Positions 1 to 6,601 of a stretch of DNA of 9,062 nt are shown here, one piece after another. The DNA is from Mesorhizobium sp. (lineage in GTDB: Bacteria; Pseudomonadota; Alphaproteobacteria; Rhizobiales; Rhizobiaceae): positions 1-9,062 of the forward strand of contig JAEKLU010000104.1 in the NCBI GenBank assembly GCA_019509685.1, read 5' to 3'. Made by a program: the position numbers and the translations under genes. Below the pieces are notes generated by a model. It was not told the origin of the DNA, ran no database searches, and saw nothing but the letters and a program-made list of their open reading frames with translations. Positions within the stretch are counted from its first letter, which is position 1; every line of letters begins with the position of its first letter.

Positions 1-2363
1 CCGGCCTTGATGTGGCGCCCGTCGAGGGCGGCGACCAGTGTTGTTTTCTCGTTCTCGGCACTTTGCCGACGCAGCGCGTCGGGCTCGCCCTGCGGCGCGC
101 GGCCATAGACATGCAGCCCGTCCTTGACGGCGAAATCCTTGAGATCGCAGAGCCAGGCGTCGATGCGGCGCAGCGCTTCGTCGGGTGCGTCGGTGCCGGC
201 AACGCCGGCTTCGGTCGCCAGGCCGGACTTCTGCGCGGTCTCGACAATGAGCCTGGCCAGCCGATCGCGGCGGCGGCGATCAAGGCCGTCGGCCTGAGCG
301 TATTCGTCGACCAGCCTTTCGAGCCGCTGCTGCGTCTCGTCGAGGCCGGCGCCGGTCAGCGGCGGCGGCAGATGGCCAAGCGTAACGGCGGCAATGCGGC
401 GCTTGGCTTGTGCTGCTTCGCCCGGATTGGAAACGATGAAGGGATAGATGACCGGCAGCGAGCCGGTGACGATCTCGGGGAAGCAGGCGCCGGAGAGGGC
501 GACGGTCTTACCCGGCAGCCATTCCAGCGTGCCGTGAGCGCCGACATGGATGATGGCATGCACGCCGAGCGATTTTTGCAGCCAGAGGCCGAAGGCGAGG
601 AGGGCGTGGCGAGGAGGAAGGGTCGGGTCGTGGTAGTCGGCGCGGCGGTCGGCCGAGCGGCCGCGATCGGGGGCGAGCGCCACGGTGACGTTGCCGAAGG
701 TCGCGGCGCGGAAGGGGAAGTGCGGTGAGGTCGGCGCTTGAGCCCCCCTCTCTGCCCTGCCGGGCATCTCCCCCTCAAGGGGGGAGATTAGCAGTTTCGC
801 CGACGGCGCTCCACTTACAGCGTTGGAGATTGGTGAAGGCAGAGATGAGGGCCTGATCTCCCCCCCCGAGGGGGAGATGTCCGGCAGGACAGAGAGGGGG
901 GTCTCGCGCGAACCTATCCCTTCCGGCTGCCCCCACGCTGCCTCTACTGCGCCACGTGCTGCCCCTGGGAGTTCGGTCGAAAGATCCAAGTAGTCCTGTA
1001 AGCCAAGGCCATGCCCTGCCTTCTCCAGAGCATCCAGCAACTTCCGCGGCGTTTGCGGAATCCCATCAACCGCATAGCCCTGTTCCTTCAGGTCATGCAG
1101 CATCGCCAGCACGCTGGATGGCACATCGAGGCCAACCGCGTAGCCGGTCCGTCCGGGCGCGCTCGGATAGTCGGGAATCAGGATCGCCAGCTTGCGCTTG
1201 GACCGTTCCGTCTTTTGCAGGCGAATGAACGCCGCGACCCGCCTGGCGACCTGCGCCACGCGATCAGCTTCCGGACGATTGGCGAAGGCGCGGAAGGCCA
1301 GCGCCGGATCGGTCTCGATCTCGCCCTTGAAGGAGATTGCACCGGCGAGGATACGGCCGTCGAGCTCCGGCAGCACAACATGCATGGCGAGATCGGCCGG
1401 CGCCAGGCCGCGCTGGTTGTTCTCCCACACCTCGCGCCTCGTCGTGGCGACGATGACCTGGAAAACCGGCACGCCGGCGCGGTCGAACAGGGTTTCGACG
1501 CCAGGTTCGGCGCCTGAGGCGAAGGCGGTCGCGGTGATGATGGCGGCCGGTTTCAGGGATGCGATGGCGTCCTCGACGAAGGCGAGCGACGTCGGGTCTT
1601 TCAGGCTGGAGACGAAGATCGGGACTGGGGCCAGGCCGCACTGACGGAGCGCTTCGACGAGTGCGTCGATGGGCGCGACGTCCGCGGCGAGGAGCATCGA
1701 GCGATAGAAGAGGATGGGTACAATGGAGACGCTGACATTGTCGGCGTCGAGTTCGCCAACGCCCGATGGCTTTCCGACAACTCCCAGCCCCGGCTCATAA
1801 TATCCCGACTTCGGCACCGCCACCGGTCCCGCCACCGTCGGCACCGCCACCGGTCCCGCCACCGCCGCAGCCGATCCAGCCAAGCGCGCCAGCCGCTGCA
1901 TCAGTGCGCTCATATTTGCCGGGCCGCCCTCGCGGAAATAGCCGAGCAAGGCGTCCAGCTCGGCGCGGGGCAGCGTCGAGGCCTCGATCAGCCTTTGATC
2001 CTCGTCATGGCTTTCACCGGGCAGCAGCACGAGCTTGATGCCGCGTTCGCGCGCCACCGCCGCGAGCTGGTCGCAGCCGTAGCGCCACCAGTCGTAGCCG
2101 CCCAGGATGCGGATAAGGATGACCTTGGCGTGGCGGGCGACGCTGTCGATCCATAGATCGACGGACATCGGATGGCGCAGGTCGCGTAGCGCCGCCAGCC
2201 GCATCGAGGGCAAGCGGGCGGCGTCGGCTTTCCATGCCACCGCCAGGCCGGCGAGGTCGCTGTCGGTGAAGGACAGGGCCAAGATATCCGCCGGCGTCTG
2301 CCGCAGATCGACCGGCTCGGCGAGATCGTCGAGCGAGGCGGAGCTGGTGGTCAGTATGTGCAT
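1..2363 (-). CDS. cobN: Cobaltochelatase subunit CobN, N-terminal 787 codons (C-terminus beyond window)
   Basis: CobN is the large subunit of the ATP-dependent aerobic cobaltochelatase. With CobS and CobT it inserts cobalt into hydrogenobyrinic acid a,c-diamide in the cytoplasm. I translated the minus strand from ATG at 2363 and found no stop down to base 1. Recognisable CobN/magnesium-chelatase-H sequence includes GGYDWWRYG near residues 88-96, FGNVTVALAPDRGR from residue 556, and GAHGTLEWLPGK around His610. The family is about 1,270 residues long, so roughly the first 60 percent is here. The start has an AGGGG ribosome site about 5 bases upstream and lies 22 bases after the cobW stop. Two oddities are in frame: residues about 488-541 come from a palindromic repeat, inserted between WGQPE (477-481) and FPFR (549-552), and residues about 167-185 hold a 9-residue duplication. 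The intact frame argues against a pseudogene. Expression is probably controlled by the B12 riboswitch upstream. Confidence 0.95.
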   Translation of the reverse strand, partial: MHILTTSSASLDDLAEPVDLRQTPADILALSFTDSDLAGLAVAWKADAARLPSMRLAALRDLRHPMSVDLWIDSVARHAKVILIRILGGYDWWRYGCDQLAAVARERGIKLVLLPGESHDEDQRLIEASTLPRAELDALLGYFREGGPANMSALMQRLARLAGSAAAVAGPVAVPTVAGPVAVPKSGYYEPGLGVVGKPSGVGELDADNVSVSIVPILFYRSMLLAADVAPIDALVEALRQCGLAPVPIFVSSLKDPTSLAFVEDAIASLKPAAIITATAFASGAEPGVETLFDRAGVPVFQVIVATTRREVWENNQRGLAPADLAMHVVLPELDGRILAGAISFKGEIETDPALAFRAFANRPEADRVAQVARRVAAFIRLQKTERSKRKLAILIPDYPSAPGRTGYAVGLDVPSSVLAMLHDLKEQGYAVDGIPQTPRKLLDALEKAGHGLGLQDYLDLSTELPGAARGAVEAAWGQPEGIGSRETPLSVLPDISPSGGEIRPSSLPSPISNAVSGAPSAKLLISPLEGEMPGRAERGAQAPTSPHFPFRAATFGNVTVALAPDRGRSADRRADYHDPTLPPRHALLAFGLWLQKSLGVHAIIHVGAHGTLEWLPGKTVALSGACFPEIVTGSLPVIYPFIVSNPGEAAQAKRRIAAVTLGHLPPPLTGAGLDETQQRLERLVDEYAQADGLDRRRRDRLARLIVETAQKSGLATEAGVAGTDAPDEALRRIDAWLCDLKDFAVKDGLHVYGRAPQGEPDALRRQSAENEKTTLVAALDGRHIKA
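743..901. repeat. Nested palindromic repeat element inserted in frame in cobN
   Basis: Two 46-base arms, 743-788 and 856-901, are inverted copies of each other with 42 of 46 positions matching; they flank a 67-base core. Each arm holds its own palindromes: a CTCCCCCTC/GGGGGGAG hairpin and a 5-bp stem around TGCC (753-766 and 878-891). Two of the four differences between arms are compensatory: TGCCC/GGGCA in one arm is TGTCC/GGACA in the other, so both keep the stem. I recall similar elements as common between genes in Mesorhizobium and relatives. Here the element lies inside a gene and is read without a stop, giving a proline/serine/glycine-rich stretch at CobN residues about 488-541. It carries no gene of its own, so it would have to move by an activity supplied from elsewhere. 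Confidence 0.85.
1811..1864. repeat. Perfect 27-bp tandem duplication in cobN
   Basis: Bases 1811-1837 and 1838-1864 are identical. Because 27 is a multiple of three, the duplication only adds nine residues to CobN. It encodes two copies of a VAGPVAVP-type unit at residues about 167-185. This is an alanine/valine/proline stretch that looks like a flexible linker between the N-terminal region and the segment beginning near SGYYEPGLG. It is probably a slippage or recombination product and may vary in copy number between strains. Confidence 0.85.
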
Positions 2364-2385
2364 TTCGCCCCTAGGTCGGTTGGCG

Positions 2386-3423
2386 TCAGCCGGCGAGTAT
2401 AGCCTCGATCGCCGGGCGGTTCAGCCCCTTGAGGCCGATGACGACGAGACGCGAGCGGCGGTCGTCCTCGGCGGTCCAGGCGCGGTCATAGTAATGGTTG
2501 ACGCGCGGGCCGACGGCCTGCAGCAAAAGCCGCATCGGCTTGCCGCCGACTTCGACGAAACCTTTGACGCGCAACACGTTTTCCTGTTCGGCGGCGGTGG
2601 CGACACGCTTTGCCAGCTCGTCCGGATTGGCGATCGACGGGATGTCGACGATGAAGGTGTCGAAATCGTCATGCTCGTGGTCGAAAGCGCCGTCATGATG
2701 CGATTTGCGGTTCTCGATGTCGTCCTCGACGGCGAGGCCGAGACCGAGCAGCACCGAGGGATCGACCTTGCCATGCGATGTCGGCACGATCTTCACGGCG
2801 CGGGCGGAGTGTTCGCCAATGATGGCGTTGGCGCGGGCCGAGCCGGCGGCGTCCATCAGGTCGTTTTTCGAGAGAATGATGAGGTCGGCGCAGGCGATCT
2901 GGTCCTCGAAGACTTCCTCGACCGGGTCGTCGTGGTCGAGGCTGTCGTCCTGGGCGCGCTGCGCCTGTAAAGCATCCATGTCGTTGGCGACGCGGCCTTC
3001 GGCGAGCGCCGGGCCATCGACCACGGCAATGACGCCGTCGACGGTCACCCGGCTCTTCACCGTCGGCCACTGGAATGCCTGGACCAGCGGCTTCGGCAAA
3101 GCGAGGCCGGAGGTCTCGATCAGGATGTGGTCGACCTTGGGGGTGAGCGCCAGGATCTGGTCGAGCGCCGGCACGAAATCGTCGGCCACGGTGCAGCAGA
3201 TGCAGCCATTGGCCAGTTCGACGATGTTTTCCTCCGGGCAGGTGTCGATGCCGCAGCCTTTGAGGATTTCGCCGTCGATGCCGATGTCACCGAACTCGTT
3301 GACGATGATGGCGATGCGCTTGCCGCCGGCGTTCTCCAGCAGGTGGCGGACCAGCGTCGTCTTGCCTGCGCCGAGGAAGCCGGTGACGACGGTGCAGGGA
3401 ATACGGGAAACGGAAGCGTTCAT
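2386..3423 (-). CDS. cobW: CobW, G3E-family GTPase / cobalt metallochaperone
   Basis: This is a COG0523 (G3E) GTPase of 345 residues, a usual CobW length, thought to supply cobalt to the aerobic cobaltochelatase. Visible motifs are the Walker A loop GFLGAGKT at residues 15-22, the metal-binding GCICC at 73-77, ETSG at 103-106, and a guanine-specificity-like SKND at 185-188. A histidine/aspartate-rich stretch at 242-255 (HHDGAFDHEHDDFD) follows, then the CobW C-terminal domain (from about 255). Such His-rich stretches are common in this family and probably bind metal. The ATG at 3423 has AAGGA 8 bases upstream, inside the end of the preceding gene, whose stop is 2 bases away; this suggests translational coupling. 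cobN follows after 22 bases. This context, together with the riboswitch, makes cobalt rather than zinc or nitrile-hydratase service the likely role. Confidence 0.96.
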   Translation of the reverse strand: MNASVSRIPCTVVTGFLGAGKTTLVRHLLENAGGKRIAIIVNEFGDIGIDGEILKGCGIDTCPEENIVELANGCICCTVADDFVPALDQILALTPKVDHILIETSGLALPKPLVQAFQWPTVKSRVTVDGVIAVVDGPALAEGRVANDMDALQAQRAQDDSLDHDDPVEEVFEDQIACADLIILSKNDLMDAAGSARANAIIGEHSARAVKIVPTSHGKVDPSVLLGLGLAVEDDIENRKSHHDGAFDHEHDDFDTFIVDIPSIANPDELAKRVATAAEQENVLRVKGFVEVGGKPMRLLLQAVGPRVNHYYDRAWTAEDDRRSRLVVIGLKGLNRPAIEAILAG

Positions 3424-3425
3424 GG

Positions 3426-3854
3426 TCAGTCCTTCAGCATATCGAGGGGAGGGATGCGGGCAACAAGGCCGCGCTTGAGGGAATCAGGGCGGCCGCGCCA
3501 GGGGATCAGGCCGTCCTGCGAGGTCGCGAAGAGCTTTGCGCCGGCGACAAGGTCAGCGCCGCTGGTCGCGGCCAGGTCGCCGAAAACATAGCTCCAGCAG
3601 CCGTCGCGCAGGATCGCGGCGCTCAGCCGGCGCTTGCAATTGCCGAGGCATTCGACCGTGCGGATGCGGATGTTGTCATCGGCTGCGGCGCGGCGGGTGT
3701 CATCGGCCAGCAATTCGCCGGCGCGGGGGTGGGCATCGGAGCCGGCCTCATTGCGGCAGGAAGCGCAGACGATGACCGTCACGCCGGCCAAAGCGTCGCC
3801 CTCGTCGGACGAATTATCCGCTGGGCCAGCCGAAAAACTGCCGTTGTGGTCCAA
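3426..3854 (-). CDS. DUF1636 family small cysteine-containing metal-binding protein
   Basis: A small protein (142 residues from this start) of the DUF1636 family, often found beside cobW; its biochemical role is not established. It has cysteines at 30 and 33 (VCASC) and at 69 and 73 (ECLGNC). This CxxC plus CxxxC pattern resembles thioredoxin-like [2Fe-2S] ferredoxins, so metal or cluster binding is a reasonable inference. The frame stays open upstream to an ATG at 3992, but that part is riboswitch RNA and cannot be the start. I see two credible starts, both TTG: 3854, with AAGGAG 9 bases upstream, and 3791, with GAGGG 7 bases upstream, which would give 121 residues starting just before the conserved VTVIVCASC. 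I list the longer. The gene is first in the riboswitch-controlled operon and its stop is 2 bases from cobW. Confidence 0.8.
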   Translation of the reverse strand: MDHNGSFSAGPADNSSDEGDALAGVTVIVCASCRNEAGSDAHPRAGELLADDTRRAAADDNIRIRTVECLGNCKRRLSAAILRDGCWSYVFGDLAATSGADLVAGAKLFATSQDGLIPWRGRPDSLKRGLVARIPPLDMLKD

Positions 3855-3875
3855 AAAGCCGGGCTCCTTGCCCGG
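3853..3875 (-). terminator. Rho-independent terminator-like hairpin, B12 riboswitch expression platform
   Basis: Read on the minus strand this is CCGGGC, loop AAGGA, GCCCGG, then CTTTTT: a 6-bp all-GC stem followed by five U residues, the form of an intrinsic terminator. It lies about 30 bases past the riboswitch aptamer and just before the first gene. The loop contains AAGGA, which together with the next base is a good Shine-Dalgarno sequence (AAGGAG) for the TTG start at 3854. The hairpin could therefore act on transcription, on translation, or both. Confidence 0.65.
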
Positions 3876-3888
3876 AAACCCGCCGGGC
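3870..3888 (-). promoter_or_regulatory. Candidate antiterminator hairpin
   Basis: On the minus strand GCCCGG (3888-3883), a 7-base loop, and CCGGGC (3875-3870) can form a 6-bp stem. The second strand is the same CCGGGC that makes the left side of the terminator, so the two hairpins exclude each other. This is the expected layout for a riboswitch that switches between antitermination without B12 and termination with B12. Pairing is read by eye and no energies were computed. Confidence 0.5.
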
Positions 3889-3906
3889 GATCGGATTGTT
3901 CTGTCG

Positions 3907-4085
3907 CAGACGGCAGGTCTCCTGGCTCGCGGATCATCGCCTTGGTTAGCCGCCTTCCCGGGAATTCCCAGTGGCTTTCGGCCTTGGCTCATCGCTTACA
4001 GTTGCGGGGACAGCCGCGGATTTGGGTTTTTGTCCCGCACCGCATTCCCTCTTGGCCCTTGCCGTTGCGGGCAAGGGACCGTCTG
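3907..4085 (-). promoter_or_regulatory. Cobalamin (B12) riboswitch aptamer
   Basis: The minus strand carries the conserved blocks of the cobalamin riboswitch in order: the GCCAAGAGGGAATGCGGTG region (4056-4038), CCCGCAACTGTAAGCG (4008-3993), the B12-box GCCACTG (3975-3969), and GAGCCAGGAGACCTGCC (3928-3912). A closing stem P1 of 7 bp pairs CAGACGG (4085-4079) with CCGTCTG (3913-3907). In known examples adenosylcobalamin binding lowers expression of the genes downstream, here DUF1636, cobW and cobN. This gives end-product control of cobalt handling and insertion. Confidence 0.97.
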
Positions 4086-4090
4086 GAGGG

Positions 4091-4119
4091 ATTTAGGCTT
4101 TTGCAGGCAGCGGTGTCAA
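4091..4119 (-). promoter_or_regulatory. Sigma70-like promoter for the riboswitch-cobW-cobN operon
   Basis: On the minus strand TTGACA (4119-4114), a perfect -35 hexamer, is followed after exactly 17 bases by CTAAAT (4096-4091), an acceptable alphaproteobacterial -10. Transcription would start near 4084, right at the 5' strand of riboswitch stem P1. The -35 box begins 8 bases after the stop codon of the preceding glycosylase gene. No start site has been measured. Confidence 0.65.
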
Positions 4120-4126
4120 CGCGCGG

Positions 4127-5326
4127 TTACGACGCTGAAAGGTCGGCCAGTGGCTGCCCGAGGTCGCCCGCTGGCGTCACTTCGATGTGCTCCAAGCCGA
4201 GCCAGGCCTGCATCTGCTTCAATTCCTCGAAAAGCTGGGCGGCTGTCTCCGGCGGCGCTTCAGGCTCGGCATAGGCGGCATGGACGCGCAGCACACCCGC
4301 TGGACGGTCGGCTTTGAGGTCGACGCGGGCGACGATCGTGTCGCCGAGCAGGAAAGGCAGCACGTAATAGCCGTATTGGCGCTTGTCGGCAGGCGTGTAG
4401 ATTTCGATGCGATAGCGGAAATTGAAAAGCCGCTCCGAGCGCGACCGTTCGAAAACGACGGGATCGAACGGCGCAAGCAAGGCGCGCGCCTCGATGCGGC
4501 GGGGAAAACGGGCGTCCTTGTGCAGATAAGCGGTCCTGTCCCAGCCTTCGACGCTTACGGGCAGCAACTCGCCCATTTCGACCAGTTCCTCGATGCGGTC
4601 CTTGGTGTCGCCGGGCGCCAGGCGAAAATAGTCGCGCAGGTCGCCATAGGTGGCGACGCCGTGGGCGCGGGCGGAAATGCGCAGCAATTCGCGATGCGCG
4701 TCCTCGACGGAAGGGACAGGCAGATCAAGGACAGCCTGCGGCAAAACGCGCTCCGGCAAGTCGTAATAGCGCTCGAAGCCGCGCCGGTAGGCGGTGGTGA
4801 TGCGGCCAGCCCAGAACAGCCATTCGAAAGCGTGCTTGGCCTCGCTCCAGCCCCACCAGCCGCCGTTGCCCTTGTGGCCTTCTATGTCGGAAGCAGCGGT
4901 CGGCCCGCGTTCGGCGACTTGCTTATAGATTTCATCGATCATCCCGGTCCGCTCGCGTCCCCATTTGGCGAGGCCGAGATACATTTCGCCGCCCTGTTCG
5001 GCGCGCTGCATGCGCCAGCGCATCAGCGGCCAGGTCTCGACCGGCAGGAAGGACGCTTCATGCGCCCAGTATTCGAACACGGTGCGCTTGCGGGTGACGG
5101 CGGCGTTGTCGAGCAGCGCGAGCGGATAGGGGCCAAGGCGCGAATAGAGCGGCATATAGTGCGCGCGCACCACGGCGCTGACGGAATCGATCTGCAGCAA
5201 GCCGGTGCGGGAAAGCACGCGGGCAAGGTGTCGCCGATCGGGTGTGCCGCCGGGCCGCGGGTCGGTGAAACCCTGCGCGCCGAGCGCGATGCGCCGGGCC
5301 ATAGGAAGCGAAATCTTGTCCTTCAT
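4127..5326 (-). CDS. Winged-helix DNA glycosylase of the YcaQ/AlkZ-like family (HTH_42)
   Basis: A 399-residue protein matching the HTH_42/YcaQ family in length and sequence. Family members are DNA glycosylases that unhook interstrand crosslinks or remove bulky alkylated bases. The AlkZ-like family carries a catalytic Q-x-Q or Q-x-D motif; here Gln45-Ile46-Asp47 in LLQIDSVSAV fits the Q-x-D form typical of the YcaQ (AlkX) subgroup. The following RAHYMPLYSRLG (54-65) and the later region with APFDPVVFERSRSERLF are also family-like. No signal peptide or membrane segment is seen, so it should act on DNA in the cytoplasm. The ATG at 5326 has AAGG about 9 bases upstream. The gene is transcribed toward the cob operon but ends before that operon's promoter; no terminator is visible between them, so some read-through is possible. 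Substrate is inferred from the family. Confidence 0.88.
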   Translation of the reverse strand: MKDKISLPMARRIALGAQGFTDPRPGGTPDRRHLARVLSRTGLLQIDSVSAVVRAHYMPLYSRLGPYPLALLDNAAVTRKRTVFEYWAHEASFLPVETWPLMRWRMQRAEQGGEMYLGLAKWGRERTGMIDEIYKQVAERGPTAASDIEGHKGNGGWWGWSEAKHAFEWLFWAGRITTAYRRGFERYYDLPERVLPQAVLDLPVPSVEDAHRELLRISARAHGVATYGDLRDYFRLAPGDTKDRIEELVEMGELLPVSVEGWDRTAYLHKDARFPRRIEARALLAPFDPVVFERSRSERLFNFRYRIEIYTPADKRQYGYYVLPFLLGDTIVARVDLKADRPAGVLRVHAAYAEPEAPPETAAQLFEELKQMQAWLGLEHIEVTPAGDLGQPLADLSAS

Positions 5327-5659
5327 CGAGGCGACCTTGCCCTGATCGTTTGCCGGATTTTTAGCCGGTGATTCCGGTGATGCTAGCAGGCAAATGGCGG
5401 GAGATGTGTCAGGAGACAGAAGTGGAGTAAAAAGAGAAGGAAATCAAACAGGAGCGGATCGGACCAGTTTCCTCCGATATGGCGTCCAGGGCGGTAATTT
5501 GAACAAGGTTTGACTTGCTTCGCTGAAACCGCTGCGCTAACCCTCGCCGCGTTGCAGCATGGGCCTCCTAAAACGGTTCAGCGGTTAAACTGTCACGCTT
5601 CCGCATTAGAGTTCGTTGCTGTAATCAAAGTGAACTGGCCCGCCGAGGAAAGCCGCCGC
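5327..5659. other. Divergent intergenic region between the glycosylase gene and nuoA
   Basis: These 333 bases contain no gene I can support. A reading frame in phase with nuoA opens at a TTG at 5510, but the peptide before Met at 5660 does not resemble NuoA. The region must hold the nuo promoter and probably that of the glycosylase gene. I see TTGACT at 5510-5515 and TTGAAC at 5499-5504 but no good -10 at proper spacing; a weaker pair is TTAAAC (5585-5590) and TAGAGT (5607-5612), 16 bases apart. A short direct repeat CCGGTGAT occurs at about 5365-5382. The nuoA ribosome site GAGGAAA lies at the right end. Confidence 0.5.
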
Positions 5660-6025
5660 ATGAGCGCACTCCTGAGTTCGTACCTGCCGATCGTCCTGTT
5701 CATCGCCGTGGCGCTGGTCGTCGGCCTGGCGCTGCTGGTGGCGCCGTTCCTCGTGGCCTACCGCAATCCCGATCCGGAAAAGCTTTCCGCCTATGAATGC
5801 GGGTTCAACTCATTCGACGACGCCCGCATGAAATTCGACATCCGTTTCTACCTGGTGTCGATCCTGTTCATCATCTTCGACCTGGAAGTGGCCTTCCTGT
5901 TTCCCTGGGCCGTCTCCTTCTCGAAGATCGGCATGCTCGGTTTCTGGTCGATGATGGTGTTTTTGGCGGTGCTGACCATCGGCTTTGCCTATGAATGGAA
6001 AAAAGGAGCGCTGGAATGGGATTGA
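5660..6025 (+). CDS. nuoA: NADH-quinone oxidoreductase subunit A
   Basis: NuoA is a small membrane subunit of complex I, homologous to mitochondrial ND3, located at the junction of membrane and peripheral arms. The protein is 121 residues, the usual rhizobial length. Three hydrophobic segments lie at about 9-33, 63-85 and 92-111. The conserved loop after the first segment includes YECGF with Cys47, at the position of the ND3 switch-loop cysteine, then [13 protein letters not shown] and the acidic membrane motif [13 protein letters not shown] (72-84). I chose ATG 5660 because GAGGAAA stands about 9 bases upstream and the family begins here. It is the first gene of the nuo operon and overlaps nuoB by 10 bases. 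Confidence 0.97.
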   Translation: MSALLSSYLPIVLFIAVALVVGLALLVAPFLVAYRNPDPEKLSAYECGFNSFDDARMKFDIRFYLVSILFIIFDLEVAFLFPWAVSFSKIGMLGFWSMMVFLAVLTIGFAYEWKKGALEWD

Positions 6026-6597
6026 ACGACAGTTCAGGCACCCTCGTCGCGCCGAAGCCCAAGGGCATCATCGACCCCAACACCGGTCGGCCGGTGGGGG
6101 AGGACGATCCCTTCTTTCTCGAAATCAACAATGAACTGGCCGACAAGGGTTTCCTTGTCACCTCGACCGAAGCGCTCATCACCTGGGCGCGCAGCGGCTC
6201 GCTGATGTTCATGACCTTCGGCCTCGCCTGCTGCGCGGTCGAGATGATCCACACCTCGATGCCGCGTTACGATTCGGAGCGTTTCGGTGTCGCGCCGCGC
6301 GCCTCTCCGCGCCAGTCCGACATCATGATCGTGGCCGGCACGCTGACCAACAAGATGGCGCCGGCTTTGCGCAAGGTCTACGACCAGATGCCGGAGCCGC
6401 GCTACGTCATCTCGATGGGTTCCTGCGCCAATGGCGGCGGCTATTACCACTATTCTTATTCGGTGGTACGCGGCTGCGACCGCATCGTGCCGGTCGACAT
6501 CTATGTGCCCGGCTGCCCGCCGAGCGCCGAAGCGCTGCTTTACGGCATTCTCCTTCTGCAGAAGAAGATCCGCCGCACCGGCACGATCGAACGGTGA
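6016..6597 (+). CDS. nuoB: NADH-quinone oxidoreductase subunit B (cluster N2)
   Basis: NuoB (PSST homologue) holds the terminal [4Fe-4S] cluster N2, which passes electrons to quinone at the NuoB/NuoD interface. The protein is 193 residues. The four cluster ligands are visible: the adjacent pair Cys72-Cys73 in ACCAVEM, Cys137 in MGSCANGG and Cys167 in VPGCPPS. Start ATG 6016 is preferred over an in-frame ATG at 5995 because AAAGGAG lies 8 bases upstream and the family length fits. The start sits inside the 3' end of nuoA, which suggests coupled translation. nuoC follows after 4 bases. Confidence 0.98.
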   Translation: MGLNDSSGTLVAPKPKGIIDPNTGRPVGEDDPFFLEINNELADKGFLVTSTEALITWARSGSLMFMTFGLACCAVEMIHTSMPRYDSERFGVAPRASPRQSDIMIVAGTLTNKMAPALRKVYDQMPEPRYVISMGSCANGGGYYHYSYSVVRGCDRIVPVDIYVPGCPPSAEALLYGILLLQKKIRRTGTIER

Positions 6598-6601
6598 GCC
6601 G

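Noticed and set aside
12..728. 238-codon plus-strand frame at the left edge
   Set aside because: It is antisense to clear CobN sequence such as GAHGTLEWLPGK, and shows no protein family of its own.
743..901. Paired rho-independent terminators
   Set aside because: The hairpins have no U-tract after them on either strand and lie inside an open reading frame; the inverted-arm layout fits a dispersed repeat better.
1..2363. cobN as a pseudogene broken by the palindromic element
   Set aside because: Frame checks at six points along the gene, before and after the element, all agree, and no stop codon occurs, so the gene looks intact within the window.
2107..2970. 287-codon plus-strand frame opposite cobN and cobW
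   Set aside because: It runs across two well-supported genes on the other strand, including their junction; its composition reflects antisense codons.
3855..3992. Upstream extension of the DUF1636 frame to ATG 3992
   Set aside because: This part is the conserved 3' half of the cobalamin riboswitch and its terminator; it would not be translated as protein.
4187..5371. 394-codon open frame on the plus strand
   Set aside because: It lies antisense to the YcaQ-type gene, has no recognisable family features, and is the kind of long shadow frame expected in high-G+C DNA.
5510..5659. Longer NuoA with 50 extra N-terminal residues
   Set aside because: The extension does not look like NuoA, while ATG 5660 has a good ribosome site and gives the usual 121-residue length.
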